Assembly: GCF_047511655.1 (NCBI RefSeq)
Contig: NC_133390.1
Coordinates: forward strand, 89,969,583-90,033,582
DNA: 64,000 bases
Direction of reading: 5' to 3'
From: Castor canadensis
Taxonomy: Eukaryota > Chordata > Mammalia > Rodentia > Castoridae
Shown piece after piece: positions 1 to 12,535 of the stretch. Each line of letters starts with the position of its first letter. Positions within the stretch are counted from its first letter, which is position 1. Under the pieces are notes generated by a model. The model made no database searches. It was not told the DNA's origin and saw nothing but the letters and a program-made list of their open reading frames with translations. The position numbers were made by a program, and so were the translations under genes.

Positions 1-638
1 AATTTAACAGTAGATTTTTCAATCTCTTTAATGAATGTCATTGGAATTTTGATGGGAATTGCATTAAACATGTAGATTACTTTGGGGAGTATCGACATTT
101 TTACTATGTTGATTCTACCAATCCATGAGCATGGGAGATCTCTCCACTTTCTATAGTCTTCCTCAATCTCTTTCTTCAGAAGTGTATAGTTTTCCTTGTA
201 GAGGTCTTTCACATCTTTTGTTAGGTTTACACCTAGGTATTTGATTTTGTTTGAGGCTATTGTAAATGGAATTGTTTTCATACATTCTTTTTCCGTTTGC
301 CCATTGTTAGTGTATAGAAATGCTAATGATTTTTCTATGTTGATTTTATATCCTGCTACCTTGCTATAGCTATTGATGATGTCTAGAAGCTTCTGAGTAG
401 AGTTTTTTGGGTCTTTAAGGTATAGGATCATGTCGTCTGCAAATAGGGATATTTTGACAGTTTCTTTACCTATTTGTATTCCTTTTATTCCTTCTTCTTG
501 CCTAATTGCTCTGGCTAGGAATTCCAGTACTATGTTGAATAGGAGTGGAGACAGTGGGCATCCTTGTCTGGTTCCTGATTTTAGAGGGAATGGTTTTAAT
601 TTTTCTCCGTTAAGTATAATGCTGGCTGTATACAAACC
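1..638 (-). mobile_element. L1 ORF2 fragment (reverse-transcriptase region)
   Basis: Read on the minus strand this is the reverse-transcriptase part of a LINE-1 ORF2. On the plus strand it shows the familiar antisense RT signatures, such as the 'ggatcatgtcgtctgcaaat' stretch near 425 and the 'gtgggcatccttgtctggtt' stretch near 555. Similarity to mammalian L1 is high, so it is fairly young. It runs off the left edge, and its 5' side stops abruptly near 638, so the copy is truncated. No intact ORF remains. Confidence 0.9.
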
Positions 639-765
639 CAAATTAAGAGGGCCAACCAAACATGGACTGGAATCTCTAAAACTATAAACCAAAATTAACC
701 TTTTCTCTTTACAATTTGATTATCTCAGGTATTTTGCTGTAGTGATGGAAAGCTGACTTAAGACA
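639..765 (+). mobile_element. MaLR-type LTR, 3' end only
   Basis: This is the last ~125 bp of an ERVL-MaLR-like LTR: the '...actataaaccaaaatt...' segment, then the 'gattatctcaggtattttgc' segment, ending near 'gctgacttaagaca'. The same end is found at 28800-28948. The 5' part is missing, and the fragment directly abuts the L1 to its left. The family assignment is from memory of MaLR LTR ends. Confidence 0.65.
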
Positions 766-1329
766 CCATTATTTTCTATTTTAAAAATTTGAGGAATACC
801 TTTTCTTTTTTATTTAATTATGCCTTTTGAGTATGTAAAACATTAACAAGAAGCCAAACCTAAAATTATAATAAGGTATACTGCAAAAGAATCACTTCCA
901 TTTCCACTTTTATCAGTTTTGGTTCTTTTTGCAAATATAAGCAGGTAGTTATCTGTTTTAACCCCATTCCCTTCTTACACAACCCTGAAAGGAGAGATCA
1001 TCCAGGAAGCCTCACACTGCTGTAGCTGAGGCCACTCCAGTGAGAAGTCATCAGTGTCTACAAATCTTCCATAGAGGTATGACATGGATCCATGTGAGTG
1101 TAGACACTGGGAAAATGTCTGGATTTGCCTTTTGCATTTGATACTCTCAGTTAGAATTCTTTATGTGCAAACTAAAACATCAGCTTTTTCCTCAAACTAA
1201 CTGTGCCTGCAAACTTCTCCATTTCTGTTCCCAGTCCCTCGATTCTCCACCTACTATCAAAACTGGCCAATTTGGACCCTTCCATTTTATTTAGTTCTCA
1301 TACCCTATCAATCACATGTGGTCATCCAT
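766..1329. other. Unassigned intergenic stretch
   Basis: AT-rich single-copy-looking sequence. I see no ORF with coding character and no repeat that I can name. Confidence 0.5.
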
Positions 1330-2230
1330 TCAGATAACATAATATCTTTTGTGCATCAACTGTGTGCCACTCACTCAATGGATAGACATAACCTGAGATC
1401 CCCTGAAGCATATGTTGAAGTGGAGTAAACACAAGAATAAAGAAGTGGTCCAACATAGTATAAAGTGCTGTGTTTGAGATAATTAGGAAATGGTTAGGGA
1501 GAATAAAGTGAGTAAAATAAAAAGCTTAATGCAGGGGGCTAGGAGATGATGTCTGAGCTGAGCTGGGCAGGGGAGCCCAGAAATAAATCAGAGCAGGGTG
1601 CATTCTAAAGAAATGTAGATTTTTCAATACCCATGAAGTGTCACAGTTTGGTAGAAGAAAGAAAAAATCACTGGGAAGTTTGTCGAATAATGAGGAAGAT
1701 TGAAGAAAAAAAAGGATAAAACTTAAGGCAAGACTAATGTCATAATTCAGGACAGAAATGATGAGTGCCTGAACTATAATAATGGCAGAAAAGGTGGAGG
1801 AAAGAAAACTTTCAGGCGTGAAGGAAACAGAACAACAAAAGATTTGGCAAGTGGACAGTGACTCCAGGATGCTCTCAGATTTCTGACTTGGCTAATTAAG
1901 TGGGTGGTGGTACCCCTTACTTAGACTAGAGAGAGAAGTTATGGGTTGGAGGAGGGAGAGCCATCAAGAGGTTTTCCAGGTGGAGTAATACTAGGAAAAA
2001 AGTATCTAGTTAATAGAAGTTTACTGAACATCTGATATGTACAAGGCACTATGATTTCTAGGGAATGAGTAACAAATTGTAAGACAAGGTTAAGATGTGT
2101 AGACTTTTTTATATAATAGAGGATTAGAGAAAGTGATGTCAAAAAAATGAGGAAAAGAAGAGCAGAGGAATGAGTTTTAATGGGTATGAGAGTGTGCAGC
2201 TTGCTTGTATTTGAGAGACATGAAGAAAGT
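1330..2230 (-). repeat. Degraded L2 (LINE-2) fragments
   Basis: Two successive antisense L2 3' regions seem to be present. Each starts with an eroded 'tactgtgtgccaggcact'-like segment (about 1355 and 2025) and continues into purine-rich sequence typical of antisense L2. Divergence is high and the boundaries are approximate. Confidence 0.45.
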
Positions 2231-2345
2231 AACTGACTTCAGGGATCTGAATAGCACAAGTGACCTAAAATTGCTGCAGTGTGAATGAATGCTGAAGACA
2301 CATGCTTTCAGAAGCTGGTGAATTAAGCACTTATCATTTTTTCCA

Positions 2346-2569
2346 TTTTTTTTTTGTTTGCTTTCTTTCGGGAGGGACTGGGATTTGAACTCAGGGCTTC
2401 ATGCTTGCAAAGGAAGTACTCTACCATATGAGCCACATTTCCAGTCCATTTTGCTCTGGTTATTTTGAAGATGAGGTCTCATGAACTACTTGCTAAGGCT
2501 GGCCTCAAACCATGCTTCTCAGTCTCCCAAGTAGCTAGGATTGCAGGTATGAGCCACTGGCACCTGGCT
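2346..2569 (-). repeat. B1-dID composite SINE
   Basis: The poly(T) at 2346 is the tail of an antisense element. Next comes the ID (tRNA-Ala-like) half with the 'tttgaactcagggcttcatg' segment, then a B1 (7SL-like) half ending 'gagccactggcacctggct'. This dimeric architecture recurs throughout the window. Confidence 0.85.
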
Positions 2570-2584
2570 GGTTTGATTTCTTGC

Positions 2585-2658
2585 AATGCTGGGGATCAAA
2601 CCCAGGGTCTTGCTCATGCTAGGCAAACACTTTTCTGCTGAGCTACATGTACCTAGTC
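2585..2658 (-). repeat. ID SINE
   Basis: Antisense ID monomer with the 'gctggggatcaaacccaggg' segment and an eroded A-box end ('gctgagctacatgtacctag'). It sits directly beside the preceding B1-dID element. Confidence 0.8.
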
Positions 2659-2903
2659 TCTCAACTCTTCCTTTAAAAAGCTTTTGTACCATTGCTTCCT
2701 TTTTACTCATTTACTATCACTAGAGCTCATCTTCCTGTTCCTTTAGTTTATGTATATTTCTCATCCTTTTTGTTTGTATTTTTTATTTTAAAAACTAAAT
2801 TTCCTTTTTTTATATCATATAAGAAAAAAAAAAAAGAAATTTTAAGCAGCACTCAGAATCCTAACACCCAAAGATATGTTTTAGGGTAATTTTCCATTTT
2901 TTC

Positions 2904-2905
<2 letters not shown>

Positions 2906-2947
<42 letters not shown>
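2906..2947. repeat. (GA)n microsatellite
   Basis: About 20 GA units with one AA interruption near 2941. Confidence 0.97.
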
Positions 2948-2950
<3 letters not shown>

Positions 2951-4620
2951 AGGAAATACAATTTTCTTATTTACAAAATGAATCGTATTGCTTGTTTTTA
3001 TTTTTATTTTTTAAACTTAAACAGTATGATGTGATCTTGTCATCTGCCTTTAAAATTTTCTCTATAACATAATTTAATGACCTCATAGCACTCTACTGAA
3101 TCCTATTGTTTTGAATTTTGATCTAAGAGCAATACTGATCACTTCAACATTAGGCCATCTTTATCTTCTCCAAACTCACTATTGCCGGTGCCACTTATTT
3201 TACCTCTCATCACAAACCCTGTATTTTGTATTGTTATTGAGCTTTTTATATGTTTGTATAGCTCAGTTTTACCAGACATTTCATGTATCGCTCAGCATAG
3301 GCTAGTTACGCTACAGGATCAACCCCGAAACCTCAGTGGGGCACAGCAACACGGTAAAGATTATTCTCACTTAGATTTCACACTGGCTGCAGGAAGTGTG
3401 AGTCAGCTTCATTTGTTCTCCTCTTTGGAGTCTTAGGACCAGCCGGGGCCTGGGACATGCCATTCTTTTGGCAGGAAGAAAAGCACAATGGTAGGACCAT
3501 GTGAGGTCCCAATGCTTTTGCATGGATGTGTTCTCACGCCTGCTCTTTTTCTGTTTCTTCGTTGTTGTTGTCGTCGTCAAAGCAAGTAGCATGGCCAAGT
3601 CTAATGTCAGTGAGTAAGTGCAATTCTTTCACTTAGACAGTGAATCATTGGCAACAATAATAAAATCTACCTCAGCACTGAATTCCTGTGGATAGGTGTA
3701 TTTTACTTGCTATTTATTATCATTTTAATGATCTAGCAGGATTTTCGTATGATCAAATTACGAAATAGTCTTTCAAATATGATGTAATGCTCTTCCCTTC
3801 TCCAGCTCTAGATATTATCTGGGGCAGAGTTGAAAGCTTATCTTAAATTTTGAGGAAATGTTACACACTTCACCTCTGTGACTTTCAGTCTCTCAGTTGA
3901 AAGCTCTTCTCTCTCCCGCAGCTCTCAGTGAGACCTAGGTTTGGACTTTTGCAATAGAAAATCTGCTTTTCTCTTGCTCTACCTCTTTCCCTGATTCCTC
4001 CACTTAACCGATGCCATGTGGACATAGTCCTCTGCCTAACAGGTGCGCTGCTGCTGGTTCTTTCTTTTGTGGGTAGTTTTTGTGGGTAATTTGAAGACTC
4101 CCTGCCAGAATGTTCCTCTGTGTTGTTCTCTGATGTGAGCCAAGCATCATTCCACTGACCCCCACAACTGTTCCCACAGCTTCTGACTTTATAGCCAGGA
4201 CCACTCTTTCTCTTAGTGCCATACTGTCGGTCAGACAGACGTCCAGAATGAAGATGCTTTAAGAGAGTTCATCCTGGCCACCTGCTGCAATGACTGCTCT
4301 GGTGCTCTGGTGCACTGGAAATACCCATACTTCTACCACAGCAGATCCTGAAAACGCTGGCTATTCTCACCTTTGCTCTGTCATGGGGCCAGCTCTCTTC
4401 AGCTGTGTCTTTACATTTACTTGGGTGTGAATCAGTACAGGACCAGCTCCCTGAAATGGTGTCTTACAACTCCTCATCTCCTGTATGGTAGAGGTGAGAT
4501 AGGAAAATTTCAATGCGTCATGTTCTGGTAACTATTTCCAAAGTGGTTCTTACCTCCAGCATTCTCTATAGTATGGAAGTGAAAGATGAGTTTAGGGTAA
4601 CAAAGTGTGTTTTGCAACCT
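2948..4620. other. Unassigned intergenic stretch
   Basis: Mixed-composition DNA with no recognisable coding exon. A short run of GTT/GTC triplets lies at 3558-3577. Parts (3300-3600, 3840-4450) look like old repeat remnants, but I cannot name the family. Confidence 0.4.
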
Positions 4621-4624
4621 TCTG

Positions 4625-5240
4625 GCAGATCTTATTATTATTGTTGTTGTTGTGCTGGGTGGGAGTAAATTGTGACATTTACAAAGGTTCTTACAATGTA
4701 TCAAATATATCATATTTGAATTCACCCCTTCCACTGCTCTTCTTCATCCCTCCCTCCTCTAATTCCTAAAACAGTTTTGTAGATATCATTTTTGTATTTA
4801 CATACATGTGTATACATTATTTGCACTATATTCACCCTCTTCCCCTCTTCCCTGCTACCTCCCCCTCCCACCAGTGTCAACACCGACCCCCGACCCCAGA
4901 GCAGAACCTGTACCAGCTTCCTGTTCTCCGATTTTGTAGAAGAAAAAACATAAAACATAATTAGAGAAACATGGCATTTTTGCTAGTTTGAAATAAAGAT
5001 GACCCACACAGGGAGTTTCCTTGTGTTGTTTCCATGCATATGTGTATTACAACCCCAATTGGTTCATCTCTACCACTCCTCTTCACTCCTCCTTAGTTCC
5101 CTTCCAGTTAAAGTTTTCTGTATTCATTCCTGTACAGTCAGCACATCAACCACATTCAAGTTTTTGGTTTCCTTCCCTTGCTGTATCCCTCCTGGGCATG
5201 GCCTCCCCTTAGTGTGACCCGTGTCCTATAATATTGCTTG
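4625..5240 (-). mobile_element. L1 3' UTR (antisense, 5'-truncated copy)
   Basis: The TTA/GTT repeats at about 4632-4652 are the complement of an A-rich tail. The pyrimidine-rich sequence that follows is the complement of the purine-rich L1 3' UTR also present at 27600-27870. Matching blocks include 'gtgacatttacaaaggttct' and the CT-rich stretch near 4830-4875. It contains no coding portion of L1. Confidence 0.75.
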
Positions 5241-5405
5241 AGCAGATCTTAACACTAAGTCTGAAGGTCCTGTAGTTACAACTTTAGGGCAATAGAAATC
5301 CTGTATCCTGTCATTATATCCAGAATATATGTTTTCCATCAGTGACTATTTTACACAATGTCAGGCCTGAATAGGGGGAGAGATATGAGAAAATGATATG
5401 TAGCT

Positions 5406-5603
5406 CTTTTTTTTTTTTTCAGTACTAGGGCTTGAACTCAGGGCCTTCACCTTGAGCAACTCCACTAGCCTAATTTTTTGTGATAGGGTTTTTTGAAATA
5501 GGGTCTCGTGAACTATTTGCCCAGGCTGGCTTAGAATTGAAACTCTCCTGATCTCTGCCTCCTGAACAGCTAGGATTACAGCATGAGCCACTGGCACCCA
5601 GCT
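5406..5603 (-). repeat. B1-dID composite SINE
   Basis: Poly(T) at 5406, the antisense ID half ('gggcttgaactcagggcctt'), then the antisense B1 half ending 'gagccactggcacccagct'. It is nearly full length. Confidence 0.88.
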
Positions 5604-5940
5604 ATATAGTTGTTTTTATGAAAACTTTACCTCTTTCTCATATCTGAGATAGAGGATTTTTTTTAAATTAACCATTACATTAAAAAAGCAAAGATCTATG
5701 AAAAAGGCAAACGATACTAGGTAGTTCAGAATATGATAAAGAGGAATGAGACTATAAGTATCAAAAGAAAGCAGTAACGAACACTTCACTGAACCCTCAT
5801 CCCCAGAAAATGGCTATAATAAAGTGAGAAAAAAGAGTGCTCAGAAAGATCTAGGAGTTCAGAACTCAGAAACATTCCCCTGTTTAGTTCATCTTAGCTT
5901 TACATATTGTTAAACTTATGAACAAAAGAAAACAATCTAA
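5604..5940. other. Unassigned intergenic stretch
   Basis: AT-rich sequence between two SINEs. I recognise nothing in it. Confidence 0.5.
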
Positions 5941-6168
5941 GCCCAAATGTGGTGGCACACATCTATAATCCCAGCTATTTAGGCAGCAGAAATAGGAGGA
6001 TCTTGGGTTGAGGTCAGCTTGAGCAAAAGCAGGAGACCCTATCTGAAAAATAAGCAAAAACAAAAGGATTGGATAATTGGTCAAGAGGTAAGGTGCTGGC
6101 CCAGCAAATGTGAGGCCCTAGCACAGCCTATCCCCACCCCCCATTCCCCAGAAAGAAAGAAAGGAAGG
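5941..6168 (+). repeat. B1-dID composite SINE
   Basis: The B1 half starts 'gcccaaatgtggtggcacac'. An A-rich linker near 6045-6065 leads to a degraded ID half and a GAAA-rich tail. The left monomer resembles the middle monomer of the trimeric SINEs at 54934 and 55700. Confidence 0.8.
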
Positions 6169-6838
6169 ATACAATTTAGAGCCTTGGGAGTAATATTTTA
6201 AATGTTGGCTTTAACTAAATGAAAAACAGATCGAACAAGCTTATAATTCATTCTCCAATTTAAAGTCACTGCCTTTTAATTTAAGCATTTGGTGATAACT
6301 TTATAAGTTTGCATCATTGTATTTGAATAATGAGCCAACCCACCATGAAGTCTGAAACCTGTGTCTGGGGCTGCTTGCTGGCATTGGATAACACTGGGTG
6401 CTGTGACGTCACACTCTCAACAGTCTTTAATTACAAGGGTCTAAAATAGAAGCAAAGAGAACAAAAACATCAAAGACATTCTAATTCACCAGTAGTGACC
6501 AAAGGGCAGGCCAAATCTGAGTGTGGAGGAGGCATACTCAGATAAAGCCATTGAGATATTGACCATCTATTGAAAACCAGGATGTTTTAAGGATCTCTGT
6601 AGATGACAAGAAAACTTTGCCCAGCACTTTATTATGAAAATTTCCAAATGTACCAAAAACATTGATTTTTTTGTATCTGCTTTGTTAGAAATTTATATAT
6701 ATCTGTGTATCTTTCTATTCACCCATCAATCCATTATATTTTTATGCACTTCAAGTTATAGTCACCAATATACTTAACCTGTAAATACTTCATACTGCCT
6801 ATCAATAACTAGAGTTGTATATTTGCTTATATTTTTAA
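6169..6838. other. Unassigned intergenic stretch
   Basis: No coding exon or nameable repeat is seen. Composition becomes strongly AT-rich after 6640. Confidence 0.5.
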
Positions 6839-6930
6839 GGTAAATTTATATACAGTGAAATATGCAAATCTTAAATGTACTATTTAATAAGTATTAACAA
6901 GCACACACACCTAGAACATTGAACTTCAAT
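6839..6930 (-). mobile_element. Old L1M-type 3' UTR remnant
   Basis: The stretch containing 'cagtgaaatatgcaaatctt' resembles the antisense 3' UTR of old mammalian L1 elements. It is short and diverged, so the call is tentative. Confidence 0.35.
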
Positions 6931-7479
6931 TTCTGATTAAAATGACTATATTTTACTTTGAGGTCTGCATATGCCACCTCATCTGAAGATTGGTCTAAAG
7001 GTCAGGGTTTTTTCAAAAGCAGAATTTCAAAGACCCCTGGAAGGATAAACTATAGGCTACCACCTCCTAGTCAATTATCCTCACCATTTATTACCTAAAT
7101 ATACCAGCAATAGAAAATATAATGACAAGAATGATGCCATTCTTAATGGTAACCAAAATATAAAAATAGTTCAAAATAAGCTTATAAGAGAAATATGTGG
7201 CATAAATAAAGATAACTAAATCTTTACTAAAAGATAAAAGAAGATTTTAATAATATGAAAAGATGATAAATTCCTCAAGGGAAAGATTAAACATAGCAAT
7301 GTCAGTTTTCTGCAACTTAATTTATAGGCTTAAGGCAATTCCAATATCAATAAAACATGTACTCCAGTAAGACCTTCCCTCTGAAATATAACAACTGTGA
7401 AATTTATGACAGAAAAGTATAATATAGAATAATAAGAGAGCACTTAAGCCCTGTTAAATAAATACATGTGCAACATCAC
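6931..7479. other. Unassigned A-rich stretch
   Basis: A-rich DNA (7080-7450). It may be an old plus-strand L1 ORF2 remnant, but I cannot align it reliably by eye. Confidence 0.35.
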
Positions 7480-7830
7480 AGTAGAGGTGATAGTTTGGAG
7501 TAAAGAATCAATAATGGTGAGAAGTGGCTGGATTCTAGACATCTTAAAGGGACAGAAAATGGCGTTTGATGATGGATTGGCTATGCAATATGAGAAAAAG
7601 AAAGAACTCAAGGTTGATACCAAGGTTTTGACCTATGCAGTTTACTGAGATATAGAAGACACAGGTAGAGAAGTTGGAAGTCTGGGTGAAGAAAATCAGG
7701 AGCTCAATTTTACTCATTTTGTTTTAGCTGCCCATTAAATGTCCAAAACATATATAAAGTAGGCCCTAGCATATTCAGACCTGGAATTCAGAAGAGTGGT
7801 GAGGCCTAGGTCCAGAAACAGTTAAAACAT
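7480..7830 (-). repeat. L2 (LINE-2) fragment
   Basis: The segment around 7519 ('tgagaagtggctggattcta'), the 'gatgatggattggctatg' block and 'accaaggttttgacc' match antisense L2. The same blocks occur in the longer copy at 52800-53700. Confidence 0.65.
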
Positions 7831-8524
7831 AAGCTCCTCTAGGAAGTTAACAGTAGAGAGAAAATAGAAGGTTGAAGGCTGAGAGTGTGGTAGACAATAG
7901 AGGTGTTGCCAATTACTCTTCAAGGAAGGAACTGCAACTTAGCTACAGGTTGGGAAGTCATCAAGTCATTTCCAGCTTTTGCTCCTTTAGGTGCTTATTC
8001 AACTCAAACAGCCACCCATCCAAGGTCTTGTCCCTTTGAGGCAGCCCAGATCCAGTGACTGGGCAAGAAAAAGCTTAGCTATTTTTGTCCAGTTGTGGGA
8101 CAAATGTGATCAGTGGTATTTGTTCCAGAGTATTTCACTGTGTAGACAGACCATAGCCTTTTGGGGGCTGCATCACAGTTTGACTTATCTCTCCGACCAT
8201 TTCTGTTTTCCCCCTGTACTTTTCATAGACACCAATTTCTAAGATACATCTTACATCCTAAACCTTGTCTTAGCATCTGCTTGCAGAGAACTAAGTCAAC
8301 AACAGGAAGACTTAGGACAAACTAGCTTTGAAGCAGGGGATAACTAAGAAAAGTGGATGTCTAAGAAGCCAAGGGAGCTTCAGAGCCTCTACGAAGGCCC
8401 ATGAACTCTGCTATATCAGAGACTTCCTGGTGACCCTCAGTATATGCTGTCATCTTCTTCCGCAGTTTTAGAACTCAGTTTGGAAAAATGTCTAGTATCA
8501 GCTTTAGAACTTGCAGATTTCTTT
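7831..8524. other. Unassigned intergenic stretch
   Basis: No coding exon and no repeat I can name. Confidence 0.45.
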
Positions 8525-9025
8525 TTTCACATTTTTTAAATGGTATGATTGACAAACATTATACATATTTAAGATGTATACAATATATTTTGATGTACAT
8601 TGTGAAGTGATTATCTCAATCAAACTAATTAACCTACTCATCACTTCACACATAAATAGTACATATACCGTTTTTTTAAGTAAAGTTCTTTCTCAGCAAA
8701 TTTCAAATATACATTATTATTAGCTATAGTCACCATGCTATAGATTAGCTCTCATCTATAACTGAAAGTTTTATCGTGTAATTCAAAGTTTGCACCTATT
8801 GACGAATATTCTTCCATTCTCCCCACTCCCCAAACTCTGGCAACCATTGTTGTACACTGATTCTATCAGTTTGACTTTTTTCAATTCTACATGCCATATT
8901 AGTAAGACTAAGCAGTATTTGTCTTTCTGTGTCTGACTTACTTCACTTTGCAGAGTCCTCTAGATGGTGCATACATGGGGTCGTGACTAGTAGGATTCCC
9001 TTCTCTTGAAAGTCTGAATCATATT

Positions 9026-9027
<2 letters not shown>
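8525..9027 (-). mobile_element. Old L1M 3' UTR
   Basis: Classic antisense mammalian L1M 3' UTR. Landmarks are 'attgtgaagtgattatctca', 'ctatagtcaccatgctatag' and 'ctccccactccccaaactct'. It is the 3'-most part of a composite antisense L1 region reaching to about 11160. Confidence 0.85.
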
Positions 9028-9028
<1 letters not shown>

Positions 9029-9064
<36 letters not shown>

Positions 9065-9071
9065 ACACACA
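9029..9071. repeat. (AC)n microsatellite
   Basis: About 21 AC units with one AT interruption near 9060. It lies at the junction between the L1M 3' UTR and an L1 ORF2 segment. Confidence 0.97.
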
Positions 9072-9875
9072 GGGTTTTGGTGAAACCTTTGGAGGTTTCT
9101 ATACACAAGATCAAGTCATCTGCAAACAGAGACAGCTTTACTTCCTCCCCAATTAGAATGTTTTTTTATTTCTCTTCTTTGTCTAATTGGTCTGGCTTAG
9201 ACTTCTAGTGCTATGCTAAAAGATGAGGCAAGAATGAGCATCCCTGTCTAGGTCTTGATCATAGGGGAAAAGATTGGGTATGATGTTCACTGTGGGCTCC
9301 TCATATATGAACTGTATTAGGTTGAGGCACATTCCTTATATACCTAATTTTTTAATCATGAAAGGATGTTGGTTTTTGTCTAATGCTTTTTCTGCAACTA
9401 TTGAGACGATTGTATGATTTTGCCCTTCCTTCTGTTAGTGTGCTATATCACATTTATTAATTTACATACTTTGAACCATCCTTGCATCCCAGGGATAAAT
9501 CCCACTTGATCATGATATGTGACCCATTTATTTAATATGCCACTGAATTCAGTTTTCTAATATTTGAGGAATTTTACATTTATATTTATCAGGAATTTTG
9601 TCCTGTAGTTTTCTTTTCTTATAGTGATTTTATCTGGTTTTCATATCAGGGCACTCTTAGCCTCATAAAATGAGTTTGGAAGTATTTATTCCACTTCAAT
9701 TTTTGTAAGAGTTTGATAAGCATTAGTTTAATTTTTCTTCAAATACTTGGTACAATTTACCAATGAAGCCATCAGGCCCTGGCTTTTATTTATTGGAAAA
9801 TTTTTTATTATTGGTCCAACTTTCTTACACATTATTACTCTGCTCCTATCTTCTATTTTTTCATGATTTAATCAC
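9072..9875 (-). mobile_element. Old L1 ORF2 fragment
   Basis: Antisense ORF2 RT region with recognisable blocks 'tcaagtcatctgcaaacaga', 'gagcatccctgtctaggtct' and 'ccttgcatcccagggataaa'. Many stops and indels make it clearly dead. The missing part of the ORF2 resumes after 10371. Confidence 0.85.
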
Positions 9876-9879
9876 TTTA

Positions 9880-9990
9880 AAAAAATACAAGACTGGATCT
9901 TACTATGTCATCCAGGCTGGCCTCAAACTCACACTCCTGCTTCAGTCTCCTGATTGCAGTTATTACAAGCTAGTACCATCATGCCCACCT
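9880..9990 (-). repeat. B1 SINE monomer
   Basis: Antisense B1 ('tactatgtcatccaggctgg') inserted into the old L1. Confidence 0.75.
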
Positions 9991-10370
9991 TAAAACTCTT
10001 TAAACTGATACATAAAAATATAAAAGTTGTACAATGTAAAGTTTTGGCACATGTATATATTATATTAATGTTTAAACAAGGTTAAACATATCCATACCCT
10101 TAAATATTTATTTTTTTGGCGAAAACTCAAAACCTTGTCTTCCAGCTTTTCAAAATATAATACCACATATCATTATCTATATTTACTCCACTGTGCAATA
10201 ACACACCATAACTTGTATCTCACTGTACTTGTATCCATTGGTCCACTGCTCACTCACTCCTATTTACTGTAACTTATTACCTACAGATCAGCCTTTCCCC
10301 GTCCCTCCTCTGCCCTGTTCTCCCCAGCCTCTGGTAACCACTATTGTACTTTCAACATCTATGAGATTGG
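9991..10370 (-). mobile_element. Second L1M 3' UTR remnant
   Basis: Another antisense L1M 3' UTR ('cctctggtaaccactattgt' near 10329) lies between two ORF2 blocks. This suggests that one old L1 inserted into an older one. Confidence 0.6.
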
Positions 10371-11160
10371 ATTTTTTAACCTCTAAATATGAGAAGTTTC
10401 AGTCTTAGCAGGTTATATGTTTCTAAGAATGTGTTCATTTCTTCCAGGTTATCAAATTTGTTGTATATAGTTGTTCATACCGGTCTCTTATGATCCTTTG
10501 GATTTCCATGGCATCAGTTGTAATGTCTCCTCTTTCAATTCTGATTTTATTTATTTGAGTCCCCTCTTGTTTTTCTTACTAGCTAGAGAGCTGACATTTT
10601 CACAAAAATCAATTCTAATGTCATTGATCTTTGGTATTGTTTTATGGTCTTCATTTCATTTATTTCTGCTCTGACCGTTGCTCACCTGTCAACTTTGGCC
10701 TTACTTTGTTCTCCTTTTCTAGTTTCTTGAGGTTTAAAGTTGGGTTGTTTATTTAAAGGTCTTTCCCTCTTAGAACTGATTTTGCATCCTCCAATAAGTT
10801 TCAGTATGTGATTATCTCTCTCATTAAAAATTGAACCCAGCACCTTGGGCATGCTAAGTATATATTCTGCCATGAGCTACATGGCCCCAGATCCTCAAAA
10901 TATTTTTTGGTTTTCCTTTTGATTTCTTCTTTGACCCACAAGTTGTTTAGGAACATGCTATTGAATTTTCATATATTTGTGAGTTTTCCACTTTTCTTTG
11001 ATTTCTATTTCCATGCTGATTAAAAAGGATGTTTGGTATGATTTTGTTAATCATATATTTGTTAAGGCATTTTGTGACGTTACATATGATGCATTCTGGA
11101 GACTGTTCCATGTAAAGTTAAAAGGAACCTGTATTCTAGTTTCTATGTTCTCTTTTTCCC
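10371..11160 (-). mobile_element. Old L1 ORF2 fragment (continued)
   Basis: Antisense ORF2 resumes with 'gttcatttcttccaggttat', 'tttgatttcttctttgaccc' and 'gcattctggagactgttcca'. It is interrupted by an ID SINE at 10825-10890. Confidence 0.8.
10825..10890 (-). repeat. ID SINE
   Basis: Antisense ID ('ttgaacccagcaccttgggc ... gccatgagctacatggcccc') inserted into the old L1 ORF2. Confidence 0.7.
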
Positions 11161-12289
11161 TTGTCGGAGGATGTCCTCACAGAGGACATCTATGCAACTG
11201 GGCCTGGCAGGTCGGCACACAGGCAGCTCCAGCAGTGCTAAGTTTTGGAGTATAGGAGCTCACAGTGGCCACAGCAGACATGTAAAAGTGACATAAAACT
11301 TGGGTCCTGGGGCAAAGAGAGACTCACTAGAGAGGTGATGCCAGTATCTCAGAGACATGTGCTGATTGCCCATACGACTGGATTCCAGGTCTCTCGGGGA
11401 GCATCACAGCTTATGGACTTTGAAACATGGGAGCACAGAAACAACTCATGGGGCATAGCACAGCAGCAAATCAGACGTTGTCAATGATGTAGTGCTACTA
11501 CAAGGTTCAGGCCTTGGTATGGGGACAAAGTAGTAGCTCCTTCTTCAAGGGGAATAGAATGACAGGGACTCTGGGCAGCTCCATTAGCTTGCTGGAGTCA
11601 GCATCAACAAAGACTGCAGTGGGCCTTGGTGGCAAAGGCTACAGATGTGGTGTTAATGAGTACTGCTGGGGTTTTCCTGCTCTCTTTCCCCCCTACACAT
11701 GGAAATCCCTCAAAGGTAATCCCTTTTGGTTCCTAGCCATTCTGGACTAAGAGATGAAAGCATAGGTAGAATGCTTCTTATACCTTTCTATGTGGTATCC
11801 TCAATATTTGTAGATCTCTGTTTCTTCATTTTATTCCAGAGCTATTGTTATCGGTGTGTAGTTGTTTATATTCATTATTTTTGTTATTTTTCTGTGGGGA
11901 GATAAGTGTTGGGACCTCCTAGTCCTCATTCTTGCTAATGTTAATACAGAATTTTTGGGTAGTCTGAAGTAAGTGTGACATTTCACAATTTTCCTTAAAA
12001 CTAAGTAAGGTCATGTAACTAAGTTCTGGCAAATGATATGTCAAGAACTGCTTCAGGGAAAGTTTCTTTTTGAAATTAGCTGGGCACAACTTATTCCCCT
12101 TTCTGTACTCTCTTTGCTGCTTGGAACATGCATGAGCAGAAAGCTGGAATCCAGATGATGGTAGAGTTTCTATGCCAGTTATTGAGTGCTTCCATGTGGA
12201 CTTTCACAAGAAAGAAAAAGATCATGATTTTGTGTGTTTGTCATTCTTGAGCCAACCTAATGCTAAGTAATATTCTGAATCAATTCTTC
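11161..12289. other. Unassigned, possibly repeat-derived
   Basis: The stretch 11161-11750 is more GC-rich than its surroundings and lies directly upstream (in element sense) of the old L1 ORF2. It might be an L1 5' portion or an LTR-like remnant, but no homology is certain. It contains overlapping open frames of up to 80 codons without recognisable protein similarity. Confidence 0.35.
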
Positions 12290-12535
12290 TCTACTGCCCT
12301 GGGGCTGCCCACTCTCCTTGTGGCTCTTTCACGTTGTTTGTGCCTCTGTCACAGCACTTTCCATAATGTATTGCCACAACCTTTTGCCTCTGAATTTATT
12401 GAAATCAGTGAATGGATTCCACTCTGTTGATTTGGACTTCTATTCTCTTATGTATTATTGTAATGTTAAATTTTCTTCTATTTTCAGTTGGATTATAAGC
12501 TCTTTTAGTACAGGGACCTTTTAAAATTCATTTGT
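12290..12535 (+). repeat. L2 (LINE-2) 3' region
   Basis: Degraded sense L2. A 'tgcctctgtcacagcacttt' block is followed by 'ttataagctcttttagtaca', matching the usual L2 order of 'hospital-like' 3' UTR blocks (cf. 45000-45460). Confidence 0.5.
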